Shown here in pieces: positions 1-8,435 of a DNA stretch of 64,000 nucleotides. Position numbers and translations under genes: made by a program. Every line of letters starts with the position of its first letter. The stretch's first letter is position 1. The stretch spans positions 1 through 64,000 of the forward strand of contig NZ_BDCM01000009.1 of NCBI RefSeq assembly GCF_001613505.1, read 5' to 3'. Below the pieces are notes generated by a model. That model was not told the DNA's origin. It did not search any database and worked only from the letters and a program-made list of their open reading frames with translations. This DNA is from Nocardia mikamii NBRC 108933. Lineage in GTDB: Bacteria; Actinomycetota; Actinomycetes; Mycobacteriales; Mycobacteriaceae.

Positions 1-531
1 CATGGTGACCGAGATCGTGGCCTGGTCGATCTGCACGTTGGACTCGATCGGATTGCCCTCCGCGTGGACGGTGATGCGCGCCTTGTCGATCCCCTCGTCC
101 TGCAGGGCCGTGGCGACGTTGTTGCCCCGTGCCTCGGCGAGCGAGTCGGCCGCCCCGGAGTTCGAGTCGACGGCGTAGGTTTCGATCTTGACCGCGGTGT
201 CGTTGCCCTTGAGCGGGAGCGCCACCGCCTTGATCGTGGCGACATCGGCCGGGCTCAGATCGGAGCTGTTCTTGTCGAAGGTGATCGGCGCCGCCGACAG
301 CACACTGTTGATCGCGTTCTGCACGGCCTGCTGCGCGGAGTTGAGGGCCGACCCCACTACCGACGACGCCGTACTGGCGAGACTGCTTCGCATATCGGTG
401 TGCTCGCCGCCGTTCGCGGTGGTCGTCGTGACCGCGGCCGGGCCACTGTTGTTGTCCGAGGAACATGCGGCGATCGGAATCAGCGCTGCCGCACCGGTTG
501 CCAGCACCGCTACCGCCTTGACGAGTTTCAT
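1..531 (-). CDS. OmpA-like lipoprotein (3' end outside window)
   Basis: A leftward gene starts with ATG at 531 and runs off the left edge with no stop, so only the first 177 residues are seen. The N-terminus (MKLVKAVAVLATG...) is a lipoprotein signal with lipobox IAAC and lipidated Cys23. A Ser/Thr-rich linker follows. From about residue 80 there is an OmpA-like peptidoglycan-associated fold (TFDKNSSDLSPAD, then alternating helix/strand with LAEARGNNVATALQDEGI). This resembles the C-terminal half of mycobacterial ArfA/OmpATb-type proteins. A Shine-Dalgarno AGGAG lies about 9 bases upstream, in a sequence almost the same as that before the SHOCT gene, suggesting both are translated from one transcript. 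The likely role is a cell-envelope or peptidoglycan-binding lipoprotein. The missing C-terminus prevents checking the Asp/Arg diaminopimelate-binding pair. Confidence 0.8.
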   Translation of the reverse strand, partial: MKLVKAVAVLATGAAALIPIAACSSDNNSGPAAVTTTTANGGEHTDMRSSLASTASSVVGSALNSAQQAVQNAINSVLSAAPITFDKNSSDLSPADVATIKAVALPLKGNDTAVKIETYAVDSNSGAADSLAEARGNNVATALQDEGIDKARITVHAEGNPIESNVQIDQATISVTM

Positions 532-569
532 GCTGCTTCTCCTGATCTCCGTGCGGATGTGTCCGGTGG

Positions 570-836
570 TCACGACGCGAGAATGCGCGCCTTCTCCGAT
601 TCGAACTCCTGCTCGGTGAGCACCCCCTGAGCCTTCAACTCGCCCAGCTGTTTCAGTGCCGCGATGCGGTCGGTTCCCCCGCCGGCGGGGGCGGGCGGCG
701 GCGGTTGTTGCTGGTACTGGGATTCCTCCTGCGCGGCCCAGCGCTGGCCCTGGCGTCGCGAGACGCGATTGGATACGGCCGTGGCCGTTCCGGCGACCAC
801 CGCGGTGCGGGCAACGCCTCGTAGTAACCCGGGCAT
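570..836 (-). CDS. SHOCT domain small protein
   Basis: This is an 88-residue protein. The N-terminal third is hydrophobic/basic (MPGLLRGVARTAVVAGTATA), then comes a Gln/Pro-rich linker. The last 35 residues form a SHOCT motif: a short helix with ALKQLGELKAQGVLTEQEF and a terminal ARILAS. SHOCT (short C-terminal) domains occur at protein ends and probably mediate oligomerisation. The start at 836 is set by AAGGAG 8 bases upstream. It lies 11 bases after the DUF6325-like gene and 38 bases before the OmpA-like lipoprotein gene on the same strand, so the three form a probable operon. DUF6325-SHOCT neighbours are a familiar actinobacterial pairing. Biochemical function is unknown. Confidence 0.85.
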   Translation of the reverse strand: MPGLLRGVARTAVVAGTATAVSNRVSRRQGQRWAAQEESQYQQQPPPPAPAGGGTDRIAALKQLGELKAQGVLTEQEFESEKARILAS

Positions 837-847
837 GCTGCTTCTCC

Positions 848-1300
848 TTAGGTATCGGCCTCGAGACTGTCGAGGGTCGAGAGGATGGCTTGAACGGGAA
901 TGCGACCGGAGGCGACGAGTTCGGCGCCGTTGCGCCGCAACGCGACCGCGAGCGGTGCCGCCCACGTGTTCTCGTAGAGGAGGACGGCGGCGGAATGGCC
1001 GGGCTCCAGGGCGCCCCCGGCCTCGCGCAGATCCCCCTCGTCGAGCAGCCCGGTCGCCGCCTCGGCGAACAGTGTCACATCCAGGTCGCCGGTCAACCCG
1101 ACATCGGCGATGTCGATCCCGGTCAGTGATCCGTCCGCATCCTTGTGCACGAAGGCCAGATCGAGGACCCGGATGATGCCGCGGTCCACCAGATCCCGGA
1201 GCATCGGCAACGCCGAACCGTCCGGTTGGCGGTCGGCCGGAAACTCGATGACGAGATAGTCGATCGGACCCATCTCGTCGATATCGGCAGCACTGTTCAC
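848..1300 (-). CDS. DUF6325-type conserved protein
   Basis: This 150-residue acidic soluble protein contains the signature GPIDYLVIEFP near residue 11, followed by LRDLVDRGIIRVLDLAFVHKD. I associate that pattern with the actinobacterial DUF6325 family, a membrane-protein-associated or stress-linked family of unknown function. I chose GTG at 1300 because AGAGG lies 7 bases upstream. The internal ATG at 1273 (MGPIDY) has no ribosome binding site. It is the first gene of the leftward DUF6325-SHOCT-lipoprotein group. No signal peptide or membrane helix is visible. Confidence 0.75.
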   Translation of the reverse strand: MNSAADIDEMGPIDYLVIEFPADRQPDGSALPMLRDLVDRGIIRVLDLAFVHKDADGSLTGIDIADVGLTGDLDVTLFAEAATGLLDEGDLREAGGALEPGHSAAVLLYENTWAAPLAVALRRNGAELVASGRIPVQAILSTLDSLEADT

Positions 1301-1675
1301 CGGACAACCTCTTCTCTCCGACGCCTGACCCTCTGACAGGAACCCATCGACACGACCATCCACCGCAACCCAGGCCCGGGTGGGTCGGCGACAGCGCGAA
1401 CGCGGCCGACGAGACGACCCGACACCCTATGATTCGGTGCCGCCGGTCCCGCAGATATCACGACCGCCGTAGCGGAGTGAATCGCCCGCCGATCCGATCG
1501 GGCGAACCGGCCTCGGAGTCGGCGCCTCCGCACGCTGGTTGCCGAAATTTCGCCAGAGCGGTCCGGCGGCTCTCGGCGCAGCGCACAATGAGAAACAACC
1601 GCGCTCATGTCCACCGGCCTCCGGGATCCGGCCGAAATCGTTGCCAGATGGGTTCCACCACCTCCGGGAGTGCTG
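1301..1675. other. intergenic region between divergent genes
   Basis: This is 375 bases between the leftward DUF6325 operon and the rightward GH15 gene. TATGAT at 1428-1433 could be a -10 box for the rightward gene, which would leave a leader of about 240 bases. An in-frame ATG at 1607 could extend the GH15 protein by 23 residues, but its ribosome binding site is weaker than the one before 1676. I see no palindrome, RNA element or repeat that I can defend. Confidence 0.4.
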
Positions 1676-3517
1676 ATGAATTCCTATCCCCCCATCGCCG
1701 AGCATGGCATTGTCGGCGACCTGCAAACTGCGGCGTTGGTCTCTTCGGCCGGAACCGTGGATTGGTGGTGCACACCGCGATTCGACTCCCCGAGCGTTTT
1801 CGGATCCCTGCTGGACCATGAACGGGGCGGGCACTGCCGGGTCGCGGCCGATTTGCCGGAGGATGTGGTGGCCATCCGTCAGTTGTATCTGCCGGATACC
1901 GCGGTGCTGGTCACTCGTTTCATGGCACCGGACGGAGTCGGGGAGGTCGCCGACTTCATGCCGCCGATCGAGGACGACGCGCCCACCGACCGGCACCGGC
2001 TGGTTCGCATCGTGCGTGTCGTGCGAGGCAGTCTGCCGTTCATACTGGCGTGCCGACCGCGTTTCGACTACGGCCGCGCCGAGCACACGACGGTGGCGCA
2101 CGACAACGAATGGATCATGTTCGAGGGTCCGGAAACCACCCTGCACCTGCAGGCCTCCGACCCGGTCGTGCTGAGCGTCGACGACGGCGACGCGATCGGC
2201 CACTTCACTCTGGACGAGGGCGAGACGGCCGTCATCGTGCTGACCACGACCGCGGCGGGCGGGGACTTCCCGTCGCCGCCGCAGCGCGGCGAGGTCGCCG
2301 CCGAATTCGCGGACTGCCGGGAATGGTGGCAGGCGTGGCTGCGGAATTCGACCTATCGCGGCCGCTGGCGCGATATGGTCAATCGCTCCGCGATCACGTT
2401 GAAGCTGCTCACCTACCTACCGACGGGCGCCCCGATCGCGGCGGCCACCATGGGCCTTCCCGAACAGGTCGGCGGGGAACGCAATTGGGATTATCGCTAC
2501 ACGTGGCTGCGCGACGGGTCCCTGTCGGTCCGGGCGCTGCTGGATCTGGGGTTCACCACCGAGGCCTACGCGTTTCGCCGCTGGCTGCGCGAACGGCTGG
2601 CCGGCAGGACTTCCTCGGGTGAGCCGCTGCAGATCATGTACCGCATCGACGGTGACCCGCGGCTGGACGAGGAGATCCTCGACCATTGGGAGGGCTATCG
2701 CGGGTCGGCGCCGGTGCGGGTCGGCAACGCGGCCGCAGACCAGTTGCAGCTCGACATCTACGGCGAGGTCGCCGATGCGCTGGCACAGACCTCCGATATC
2801 GGTGGTATCTCGGGATGGCGGGTGTTCGCCGAGCTGCTGGACTGGTTGGCCGACAACTGGGATCGGCCCGACGAGGGTGTGTGGGAAACCCGGGGTGGCC
2901 AACAGGACTTCACCTACAGCAGGTTGATGACGTGGGTCGCCTTCGATCGTGGCATTCGTCTCGCGACCGATCATGCCCGGCCGGCGGACCTGCAGCGGTG
3001 GACCGATGCGCGCGACGCGGTGTTCGCCCAGATCCTGGAGCGCGGCTGGAACGAGGACCGGCGCGCGTTCGTCCAGCACTTCCGCACCGACGTCTTGGAC
3101 GCCGCGCTGCTGCTGATGCCGCGCATGGGCTTTCTGTCCCCACGCGACCCGGACTGGCTGAGCACACTCGACGCGATGGACGAGGAACTGGTCAGCGACA
3201 GCCTGGTCTATCGATACGATCCCGCCGCGTCGCCGGACGGCTTGCGTGGCTCCGAGGGCACCTTCAATCTGTGCAGCTTCCTCTACGTCGAGGCGCTGGC
3301 ACGGGCGGGGCGAGTTCACCACGCCCGCTACGCATTCGACAAGATGCTGACCTACGCCAACCACGTGGGACTCTTCGCCGAGGAGATCGGGCCTTCGGGC
3401 GAGCAGCTGGGCAACTTCCCGCAGGCTTTCACCCATTTGGCGCTGGTGGCGGCGGCGATCGCACTCGACGACGCGCTCGACCAGCTCGAGTCCGGGGCCG
3501 GAAAGCCCTCGCGATGA
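1676..3517 (+). CDS. GH15 family glucoamylase/trehalase-like glycoside hydrolase
   Basis: This 613-residue cytoplasmic protein has an N-terminal beta-sandwich starting with the family-typical PPIAEHGIVGDLQTAALVSS. A C-terminal (alpha/alpha)6 barrel follows. The barrel shows RNWDYRYTWLRD near residue 268, WEGYRGSAPVRVGN (general-acid region), and the closing EEIGPSGEQLGNFPQAFTH, which carries the second catalytic Glu. The architecture and length match mycobacterial GH15 proteins such as Rv2402 (trehalase/glucosidase). The probable substrate is trehalose or an alpha-glucan, but specificity cannot be read from sequence. The start at 1676 has GGGAG 5 bases upstream and gives the usual family N-terminus. 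The stop overlaps the ATG of the downstream exporter (ATGA), so the two are translationally coupled. Confidence 0.85.
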   Translation: MNSYPPIAEHGIVGDLQTAALVSSAGTVDWWCTPRFDSPSVFGSLLDHERGGHCRVAADLPEDVVAIRQLYLPDTAVLVTRFMAPDGVGEVADFMPPIEDDAPTDRHRLVRIVRVVRGSLPFILACRPRFDYGRAEHTTVAHDNEWIMFEGPETTLHLQASDPVVLSVDDGDAIGHFTLDEGETAVIVLTTTAAGGDFPSPPQRGEVAAEFADCREWWQAWLRNSTYRGRWRDMVNRSAITLKLLTYLPTGAPIAAATMGLPEQVGGERNWDYRYTWLRDGSLSVRALLDLGFTTEAYAFRRWLRERLAGRTSSGEPLQIMYRIDGDPRLDEEILDHWEGYRGSAPVRVGNAAADQLQLDIYGEVADALAQTSDIGGISGWRVFAELLDWLADNWDRPDEGVWETRGGQQDFTYSRLMTWVAFDRGIRLATDHARPADLQRWTDARDAVFAQILERGWNEDRRAFVQHFRTDVLDAALLLMPRMGFLSPRDPDWLSTLDAMDEELVSDSLVYRYDPAASPDGLRGSEGTFNLCSFLYVEALARAGRVHHARYAFDKMLTYANHVGLFAEEIGPSGEQLGNFPQAFTHLALVAAAIALDDALDQLESGAGKPSR

Positions 3518-4893
3518 GCGAGCACGGCACGGCGGCTCGCCCGCGCGGCGTGCTGGTTCCGCTCGCACTGGCGCAGTTCATCTGCAGTTTCGCCGGCACG
3601 AATATGGCGGTGATGATCACCGACATCAGCACCGACCTCGATGCCGACGTGGCGGGAGTGCAACTGGTCATCACCCTGTTCCTGCTGATCATGGCGGCGT
3701 TGATGATTCCGGGCGGCAAACTCACCGACCGCTACGGCCGCAAATCCTGCTTCGTCGTGGGACTTTCGATCTATGGCGTCGGCGCGATACTCAGCGCCCT
3801 CGCACCGGGGCTGGGCGTGCTGGCGCTGGGTAACTCCGTGCTGGAAGGGGTGGGCACCGCGCTGCTGATCCCGCCGGTCTACATCCTCACCACGCTGCTG
3901 TTCACCGATACCACCTCGCGCGCACGGGCTTTCGGGGTGGTGATGGCGATGGGCGGGATCGGCGCGGCGGCCGGACCGCTGCTGGGCGGACTGATCGCCT
4001 CCGGGCTGGGCTGGCGGGCGGCGTTCGCCTTTCAGGCGCTGGTCGTGGCGGCGATCCTGATATCCACGCGCCGGGTCCGCGACCCGCTTCCGCCCGATCC
4101 GAACCGGACCCTGGATCTGACCGGCAGCGTGCTGTCGGCGGCCGGTCTCGTGCTGCTCGTGCTGGGAATTCTGGCCACCGACAACGATTTACGGTGGAGT
4201 GCGGTGTTGATCGTGCTCGCGGTGGTGGTGCTCGCCGGGTTCTTCCTACACGTGCGCGCCACCGAACGACGCGGTGGCGAACCTCTGGTATCACTGAGTC
4301 TGTTCCGCAGCCGCATCTCGAATTTCGGCTTGGCCACCCAATTGTTGCAGTGGCTGATTCTGATGGGGACCTCGTTCGTGGTCTCGGCGTATCTGCAGGT
4401 GGTGCGCGGCTACGATCCGATCGGCACCGGCGTCATCTTCACGGCCGCCACCGTGGGCCTGCTGGTGTCGTCGCTGACGGCCGCACGGCTGGCCCGGCTG
4501 TTCACCCAGCGAACCCTCATCATGACCGGCTTCGTCGTCGTGATCGTCGGCATCGTGGTACTCATCGCGCTGGCCGGGCGCACGCTGAATCCATGGGCGT
4601 TCGCGCCCGGACTGCTGCTGATCGGGCTGGGGCTCGGCTCCATGCTGACTCCGTCGGTGAACGTCGTGCAGTCGGCGTTCAGCGAGGAGCACCAAGGCGA
4701 GATCTCCGGGCTGTCGCGGTGTGTGTCCAATCTGGGATCGTCGCTGGGCACCGCGATCGCCGGCACCATTCTCGTCGCCGGACTCAGCAGCCATGCCTAC
4801 GCCGTCGCGATGCTCGCACTCGGTGTGGCCGGTGTGCTCGGGCTGTTCGCGGCCGCCGGGCTACCGCATCGAACGCCGATCGCGCAGCCTTGA
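3514..4893 (+). CDS. MFS transporter, DHA2 (14-TMS) type
   Basis: This 459-residue polytopic membrane protein has about 14 predicted helices. The MFS motif A-like loop GGKLTDRYGRK lies between helices 2 and 3 (about residues 68-78), and a motif C-like GGIGAAAGPLLGG lies in helix 5. Both point to the proton-driven drug:H+ antiporter-2 group. The start overlaps the GH15 stop by four bases, so it is coupled to that gene. The substrate is unknown. Coupling to a glycosidase could hint at sugar-conjugate export, but that is only inference. Confidence 0.85.
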   Translation: MSEHGTAARPRGVLVPLALAQFICSFAGTNMAVMITDISTDLDADVAGVQLVITLFLLIMAALMIPGGKLTDRYGRKSCFVVGLSIYGVGAILSALAPGLGVLALGNSVLEGVGTALLIPPVYILTTLLFTDTTSRARAFGVVMAMGGIGAAAGPLLGGLIASGLGWRAAFAFQALVVAAILISTRRVRDPLPPDPNRTLDLTGSVLSAAGLVLLVLGILATDNDLRWSAVLIVLAVVVLAGFFLHVRATERRGGEPLVSLSLFRSRISNFGLATQLLQWLILMGTSFVVSAYLQVVRGYDPIGTGVIFTAATVGLLVSSLTAARLARLFTQRTLIMTGFVVVIVGIVVLIALAGRTLNPWAFAPGLLLIGLGLGSMLTPSVNVVQSAFSEEHQGEISGLSRCVSNLGSSLGTAIAGTILVAGLSSHAYAVAMLALGVAGVLGLFAAAGLPHRTPIAQP

Positions 4894-4902
4894 CCGCGCC
4901 CG

Positions 4903-5613
4903 CTACTCCGAGGAGGTGTGGCGCTGTACCCAGCTGAGGTCGGCGCGCCAGGTGTAGGCGGCCACGATGGCGGAGGCGATGACCGCGGTGTAGAGCATGT
5001 CGGCACCCTCGACGACCAGCGAGACCAGACCGCCGATCAAGGCGCCGGCGGCGAACGACAGCCACTGCACCGCGTAGCCCAGCCATTCGCGATGGGTGCC
5101 GCCGGCCATATGACGCTCCACGCCTTGGGCGAATTTCACCAGGGTGCCGGTGACGTAGGTAACCGGGATCGACACCTCGCCCTTCTTGACGAAGGAGGTG
5201 TTGAGCGAACCCATCGCGAACGAGACGAGCAGGATCGGCAGCAAGCCGAGATCGGTATCGTGCCGGTACAGAATCGTGTCGAGGACGGCGGCCACGGTGA
5301 GAGCGGCGGTGGCGAGCATGGTCGCGCCGTGCGGATGATTGCGCCACCAGTGCCGGCGGCAGATCGAGGCCACCAGAACGCCGGCGAGAAAGAACACGAT
5401 CAGGGCGAAGGCGCCGGCTGCCAGGGTGTAGTCGCCGAGAAATCCACCGATGACGGCGCGCTCGGTATTGCCGGTCATGAAGGTGACGAAGTAGCCCTCG
5501 GAGTGGGTGTAGGCGGCGGCCCCCACGAATCCGGCGAGGATCAGCAGTGCCGAGGCCAGCCGGGTCTCCAGCGTCCAGAACGGCTCGGGGGAGTCTTCGG
5601 ATTTCGGAGTCAC
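4903..5613 (-). CDS. DUF1275 (YoaK-type) membrane protein
   Basis: This 236-residue protein has six to seven hydrophobic segments. The DUF1275 hallmarks are FMTGNTERAVIG (about residues 45-56), FAMGSLNTSF (near 132-141) and VTYVTGTLVK. Family members are small integral membrane proteins of unknown transport or sensory role. The start is GTG at 5613. It is convergent with the DHA2 exporter (9-base gap) and divergent from the AlkZ-like gene. Confidence 0.85.
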   Translation of the reverse strand: MTPKSEDSPEPFWTLETRLASALLILAGFVGAAAYTHSEGYFVTFMTGNTERAVIGGFLGDYTLAAGAFALIVFFLAGVLVASICRRHWWRNHPHGATMLATAALTVAAVLDTILYRHDTDLGLLPILLVSFAMGSLNTSFVKKGEVSIPVTYVTGTLVKFAQGVERHMAGGTHREWLGYAVQWLSFAAGALIGGLVSLVVEGADMLYTAVIASAIVAAYTWRADLSWVQRHTSSE

Positions 5614-5631
5614 CGCAACAGACTAGCAATT

Positions 5632-5649
5632 CATGCATGAGCATGCATG
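5632..5649. repeat. tandem CATGCATG palindromes in divergent promoter
   Basis: The 8-base self-palindrome CATGCATG occurs twice, separated by AG. It lies between the DUF1275 start (5613) and the AlkZ-like gene (5758). The position and symmetry suit a dimeric repressor site, but no regulator is adjacent and I know of no matching motif. Confidence 0.35.
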
Positions 5650-5757
5650 GATCGACCGTGGGGGTTTGCTCGCGGTCACCGCCGGAGACGGGAGTTGTCG
5701 GTGACGAGCCGTAAGGTGAGCGCGCGGATCGGCGGGTGTCCGGATACGGGAGGTGCG

Positions 5758-6861
5758 GTGGAGGTCACATGGGGACAGGTGTTCGCGTGGCGGCTGCGCA
5801 GAGGATTCGTCGAAGCGCGTGACGGCGGCAGGGCGATGGCGGTGGCGCGGCGACTGGCCGGGGTGCAGGCGCAGGTGACATCCGCGGCGGAGACCGCGGT
5901 GGCGGTGCGGCGCGGGGGAGCGCCGGGTGAGCTGGTCCGCGCGCTCGACGCCGGTGAACTGATGAAGACGTGGGCGATGCGGGGAACCTTGCATGCGATG
6001 ACGCCCGATACCGCGGCCGCCGCACTGGCCCTGATCGCCTCGGCGCGCACGTGGGAGAAGCCGGCGTGGCAACGCAACTTCGGCGCCGATCCCGGCGAAG
6101 TGAAGGCGCTGACCGATGCGGTGGCCGAACTGCTCGCCGGCGGTGCCGTGCTGAGCCGGGCGGAACTGGTGGACGAACTACTGCGTGAGCGCCGCTTCGC
6201 GACCATGGGCGAGCAGTTGCGCTCCGGCTGGGGCGCGCTGTTGAAGCCGCTGGCCTGGCAGGGAGTGCTGTGCCACGGACCCGCTCGCGGATCGTCGGTG
6301 ACATTCACCGCTCCCGCGCGGGCGGTGACCGGGTGGACCGGCCTGCCGCCGACCGATGTGGCGGCCGCACACCTGATCCGCGCCTATCTCGGCGTCTACG
6401 GCCCCGGCACACCGGAGGCGTTCAATGCCTGGCTCCTGCGTGGAGTCCTGCGCAAAACCACTGTCCGCCACTGGTTCTCCGAGCTGGGATCCGAACTCAC
6501 CGAAGTCGACGTGGAGGGCCGCCGCACCTGGATCCGCACCGAGGACGCCGCCGAGCTGGCCGCCACCGATCCCACCGACAGCGTCCGCCTGCTCGGGCCC
6601 TTCGACCAATACGTTCTCGGCCCCGGTACCACCGATCCGGTCCTGCTGCCTCCGGCTCATCGCACCAAGGTGAGCCGGACCGCCGGCTGGATCTCGCCTT
6701 TGGTCCTCGTCGGTGGCCGGATCGCCGGGACGTGGGAAACCGTCGACGACACCCTCCTGGTCAGCATGTTCGACGACGAGCACGTCGACCCGGAGCTGCT
6801 CCGATCCGAAGCCGTCCACCTCGCCCGTGCCACCGGCCGCGACCATCTCGACGTCGGCTGA
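5758..6861 (+). CDS. AlkZ-like (HTH_42) winged-helix DNA glycosylase family protein
   Basis: This 367-residue protein belongs to the HTH_42/AlkZ superfamily of tandem winged-helix DNA-binding proteins. With the start at 5758 the motif GVQAQV places Gln37 and Gln39 where the catalytic QxQ pair of Streptomyces AlkZ lies. KTWAMRGTLHAM follows near residue 70, the conserved substrate-proximal strand. AlkZ-like enzymes excise bulky or crosslinked alkyl-purines made by natural genotoxins. Other members have QxD and act differently. GGGAGG lies 4 bases upstream of the chosen GTG. An earlier GTG at 5701, with GGGAG 6 bases upstream, would add 19 residues. No toxin biosynthesis genes lie beside it, so it may serve general alkylation repair. 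Confidence 0.8.
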   Translation: MEVTWGQVFAWRLRRGFVEARDGGRAMAVARRLAGVQAQVTSAAETAVAVRRGGAPGELVRALDAGELMKTWAMRGTLHAMTPDTAAAALALIASARTWEKPAWQRNFGADPGEVKALTDAVAELLAGGAVLSRAELVDELLRERRFATMGEQLRSGWGALLKPLAWQGVLCHGPARGSSVTFTAPARAVTGWTGLPPTDVAAAHLIRAYLGVYGPGTPEAFNAWLLRGVLRKTTVRHWFSELGSELTEVDVEGRRTWIRTEDAAELAATDPTDSVRLLGPFDQYVLGPGTTDPVLLPPAHRTKVSRTAGWISPLVLVGGRIAGTWETVDDTLLVSMFDDEHVDPELLRSEAVHLARATGRDHLDVG

Positions 6862-6932
6862 GACCGAGAGTTGCTCACCGACGCCGGCCGCTGCATAGGG
6901 ACTCCATCGGATTCCCTTGCACCACAGCAGGT

Positions 6933-7892
6933 TCAGATGGCGACGTCTCCCGCTGATCGAACGGCCTCACCGAGCGCCGCCAGGGTCGCGGCGCGGCCCA
7001 GATCCAGGGCGCGCAACAGCACCGCGGAATCCCGGGCGACCCGGCCGATCGCGGGTGCGCCCAGCGGTGGGCGGATCTGCAGAATCGACGGGTCGCTCGC
7101 CATACGGTGTTCGTCGGCGGCGAACTGCGCCGCGCGGGCGAACCAGCTCTCGGCCACTCTCGGACCCGAAGCGCCGAGCACCCGCGCGACCACACGCCGC
7201 TCGAAATCCGAAGGGACGCTGGGCTTCTCATCGGACCGCCGGGTGCGCAACACCACGATGTGGGTAGCGCCCTGGGCGCGGGCGGTGGTGACCGGCACCG
7301 ATTCGGACAGTCCGGCATCGACGTAGCGCCCACCGCCCACCGCCACCGGACGTCCGGCCAGAACCGGCATACACGTGCTCGCGCGCAGCGCCCGCTGCAA
7401 AGACGGGATATCGCTGATGTGCGGGCGCAGATCCACGGCGCTGCCGTCGGCGATATCGGTGCCGATCGGGTGGAAGGTGACCGAATTGCCGAGGATCGCG
7501 GCGAAATCCATCGGCACGACGCGTTCGTACACGGTGTGCACCAGATATCGGGTGTCCACGACCAGACCGCCGCGCAGGACCCGGGCCGGTGAGATCACCC
7601 GCCGCACCACGTCCGAATGCCAGGCTCGCCGCGCCCGCGCCGCTCGCCCGCACAGCAGCCACGCCCCGTTCAGCGCGCCGGCCGAAGCGCCGTAGACCGC
7701 GTCGAAACAGCGCAGCACCCCGAGCTCTTCCAGGCCGGTCACCATGCCGTGTGAATACACCCCGCGTGCCGAGCCACCCTCGATGACCAGTGCCAGCCGG
7801 GAACCGTCGCGATGCTCACCGGCAGTGCCGCCGCCGCGGAAGCGTTGCGCGATCAACTCCACCGGGCTTGTCGGCCGCGTATTGTCCGGCAT
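6933..7892 (-). CDS. patatin-like phospholipase
   Basis: This 319-residue protein has all patatin lipase landmarks. The glycine-rich oxyanion loop EGGSARG lies near residue 39. The nucleophile elbow GASAG lies near residue 71, giving the catalytic Ser. The dyad Asp is in DAGLSES (DG/A-type). Patatins hydrolyse phospholipids or acylglycerols with a Ser-Asp dyad. I start at ATG 7892 because GGAAGG lies 9 bases upstream. ATG 7922 would add ten residues without a ribosome site. No signal peptide is visible, so it is probably cytoplasmic or peripheral. It is convergent with the AlkZ-like gene and divergent from the Nudix gene. Confidence 0.85.
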   Translation of the reverse strand: MPDNTRPTSPVELIAQRFRGGGTAGEHRDGSRLALVIEGGSARGVYSHGMVTGLEELGVLRCFDAVYGASAGALNGAWLLCGRAARARRAWHSDVVRRVISPARVLRGGLVVDTRYLVHTVYERVVPMDFAAILGNSVTFHPIGTDIADGSAVDLRPHISDIPSLQRALRASTCMPVLAGRPVAVGGGRYVDAGLSESVPVTTARAQGATHIVVLRTRRSDEKPSVPSDFERRVVARVLGASGPRVAESWFARAAQFAADEHRMASDPSILQIRPPLGAPAIGRVARDSAVLLRALDLGRAATLAALGEAVRSAGDVAI

Positions 7893-7997
7893 CGCACCAC
7901 ACCTTCCGATCACTGCGTTCAACTCTGTCTATCACGCCTCGCCGGACGTATCGCCCGAGGCTCGGGCGGTCGGGGAGTGCCCGGGTAGGCTGCGCGG

Positions 7998-8417
7998 ATG
8001 CGGATCGAATCGTCGCGGCGCCTCATCGACACCGTGGCCTGGGTGCTGATCGAGGACGGACGGATCCTGTGCGCCCGCCCGGACGGTAAGGACGAGTTCT
8101 ATATTCCCGGCGGCAAGCGCGAGGGCGAGGAAACCGATCGGCAGACACTGATTCGGGAGATCTCCGAAGAACTCACCGTGGTGCTGATTCCGGAATCGGT
8201 CGCGCACGTCGGCACCTACGAGGCCGAATTGCCCGGCGCGACCGAGGTTTCGGTGCGCATGAGCTGTTACACCGCCGACTACGCCGGAACGATCGAACCC
8301 AGTAGCGAAATCGCCGAAATCGCCTGGTTCACCTATGCCGATCGGGCCGCGGTGCCGCCTGTCGACCAGGCGCTCTTCGATGATCTGGTGGCGCGCGGCC
8401 TGCTGCCGGCGCAATGA
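7998..8417 (+). CDS. Nudix hydrolase
   Basis: This 139-residue single-domain Nudix protein carries the box GKREGEETDRQTLIREISEE followed by LTV (about residues 43-65). It fits GX5EX7REUXEEXGU except that the last Gly is Thr. The catalytic RE..EE glutamates are intact. The N-terminal strand VAWVLIEDGRILCARPDGKDEFYIPGG is typical of MutT-like enzymes acting on nucleoside diphosphate derivatives, but the substrate is not predictable. The gene is monocistronic and convergent with dinB. Confidence 0.85.
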   Translation: MRIESSRRLIDTVAWVLIEDGRILCARPDGKDEFYIPGGKREGEETDRQTLIREISEELTVVLIPESVAHVGTYEAELPGATEVSVRMSCYTADYAGTIEPSSEIAEIAWFTYADRAAVPPVDQALFDDLVARGLLPAQ

Positions 8418-8435
8418 TTTCCGGACTTCGCCGAA

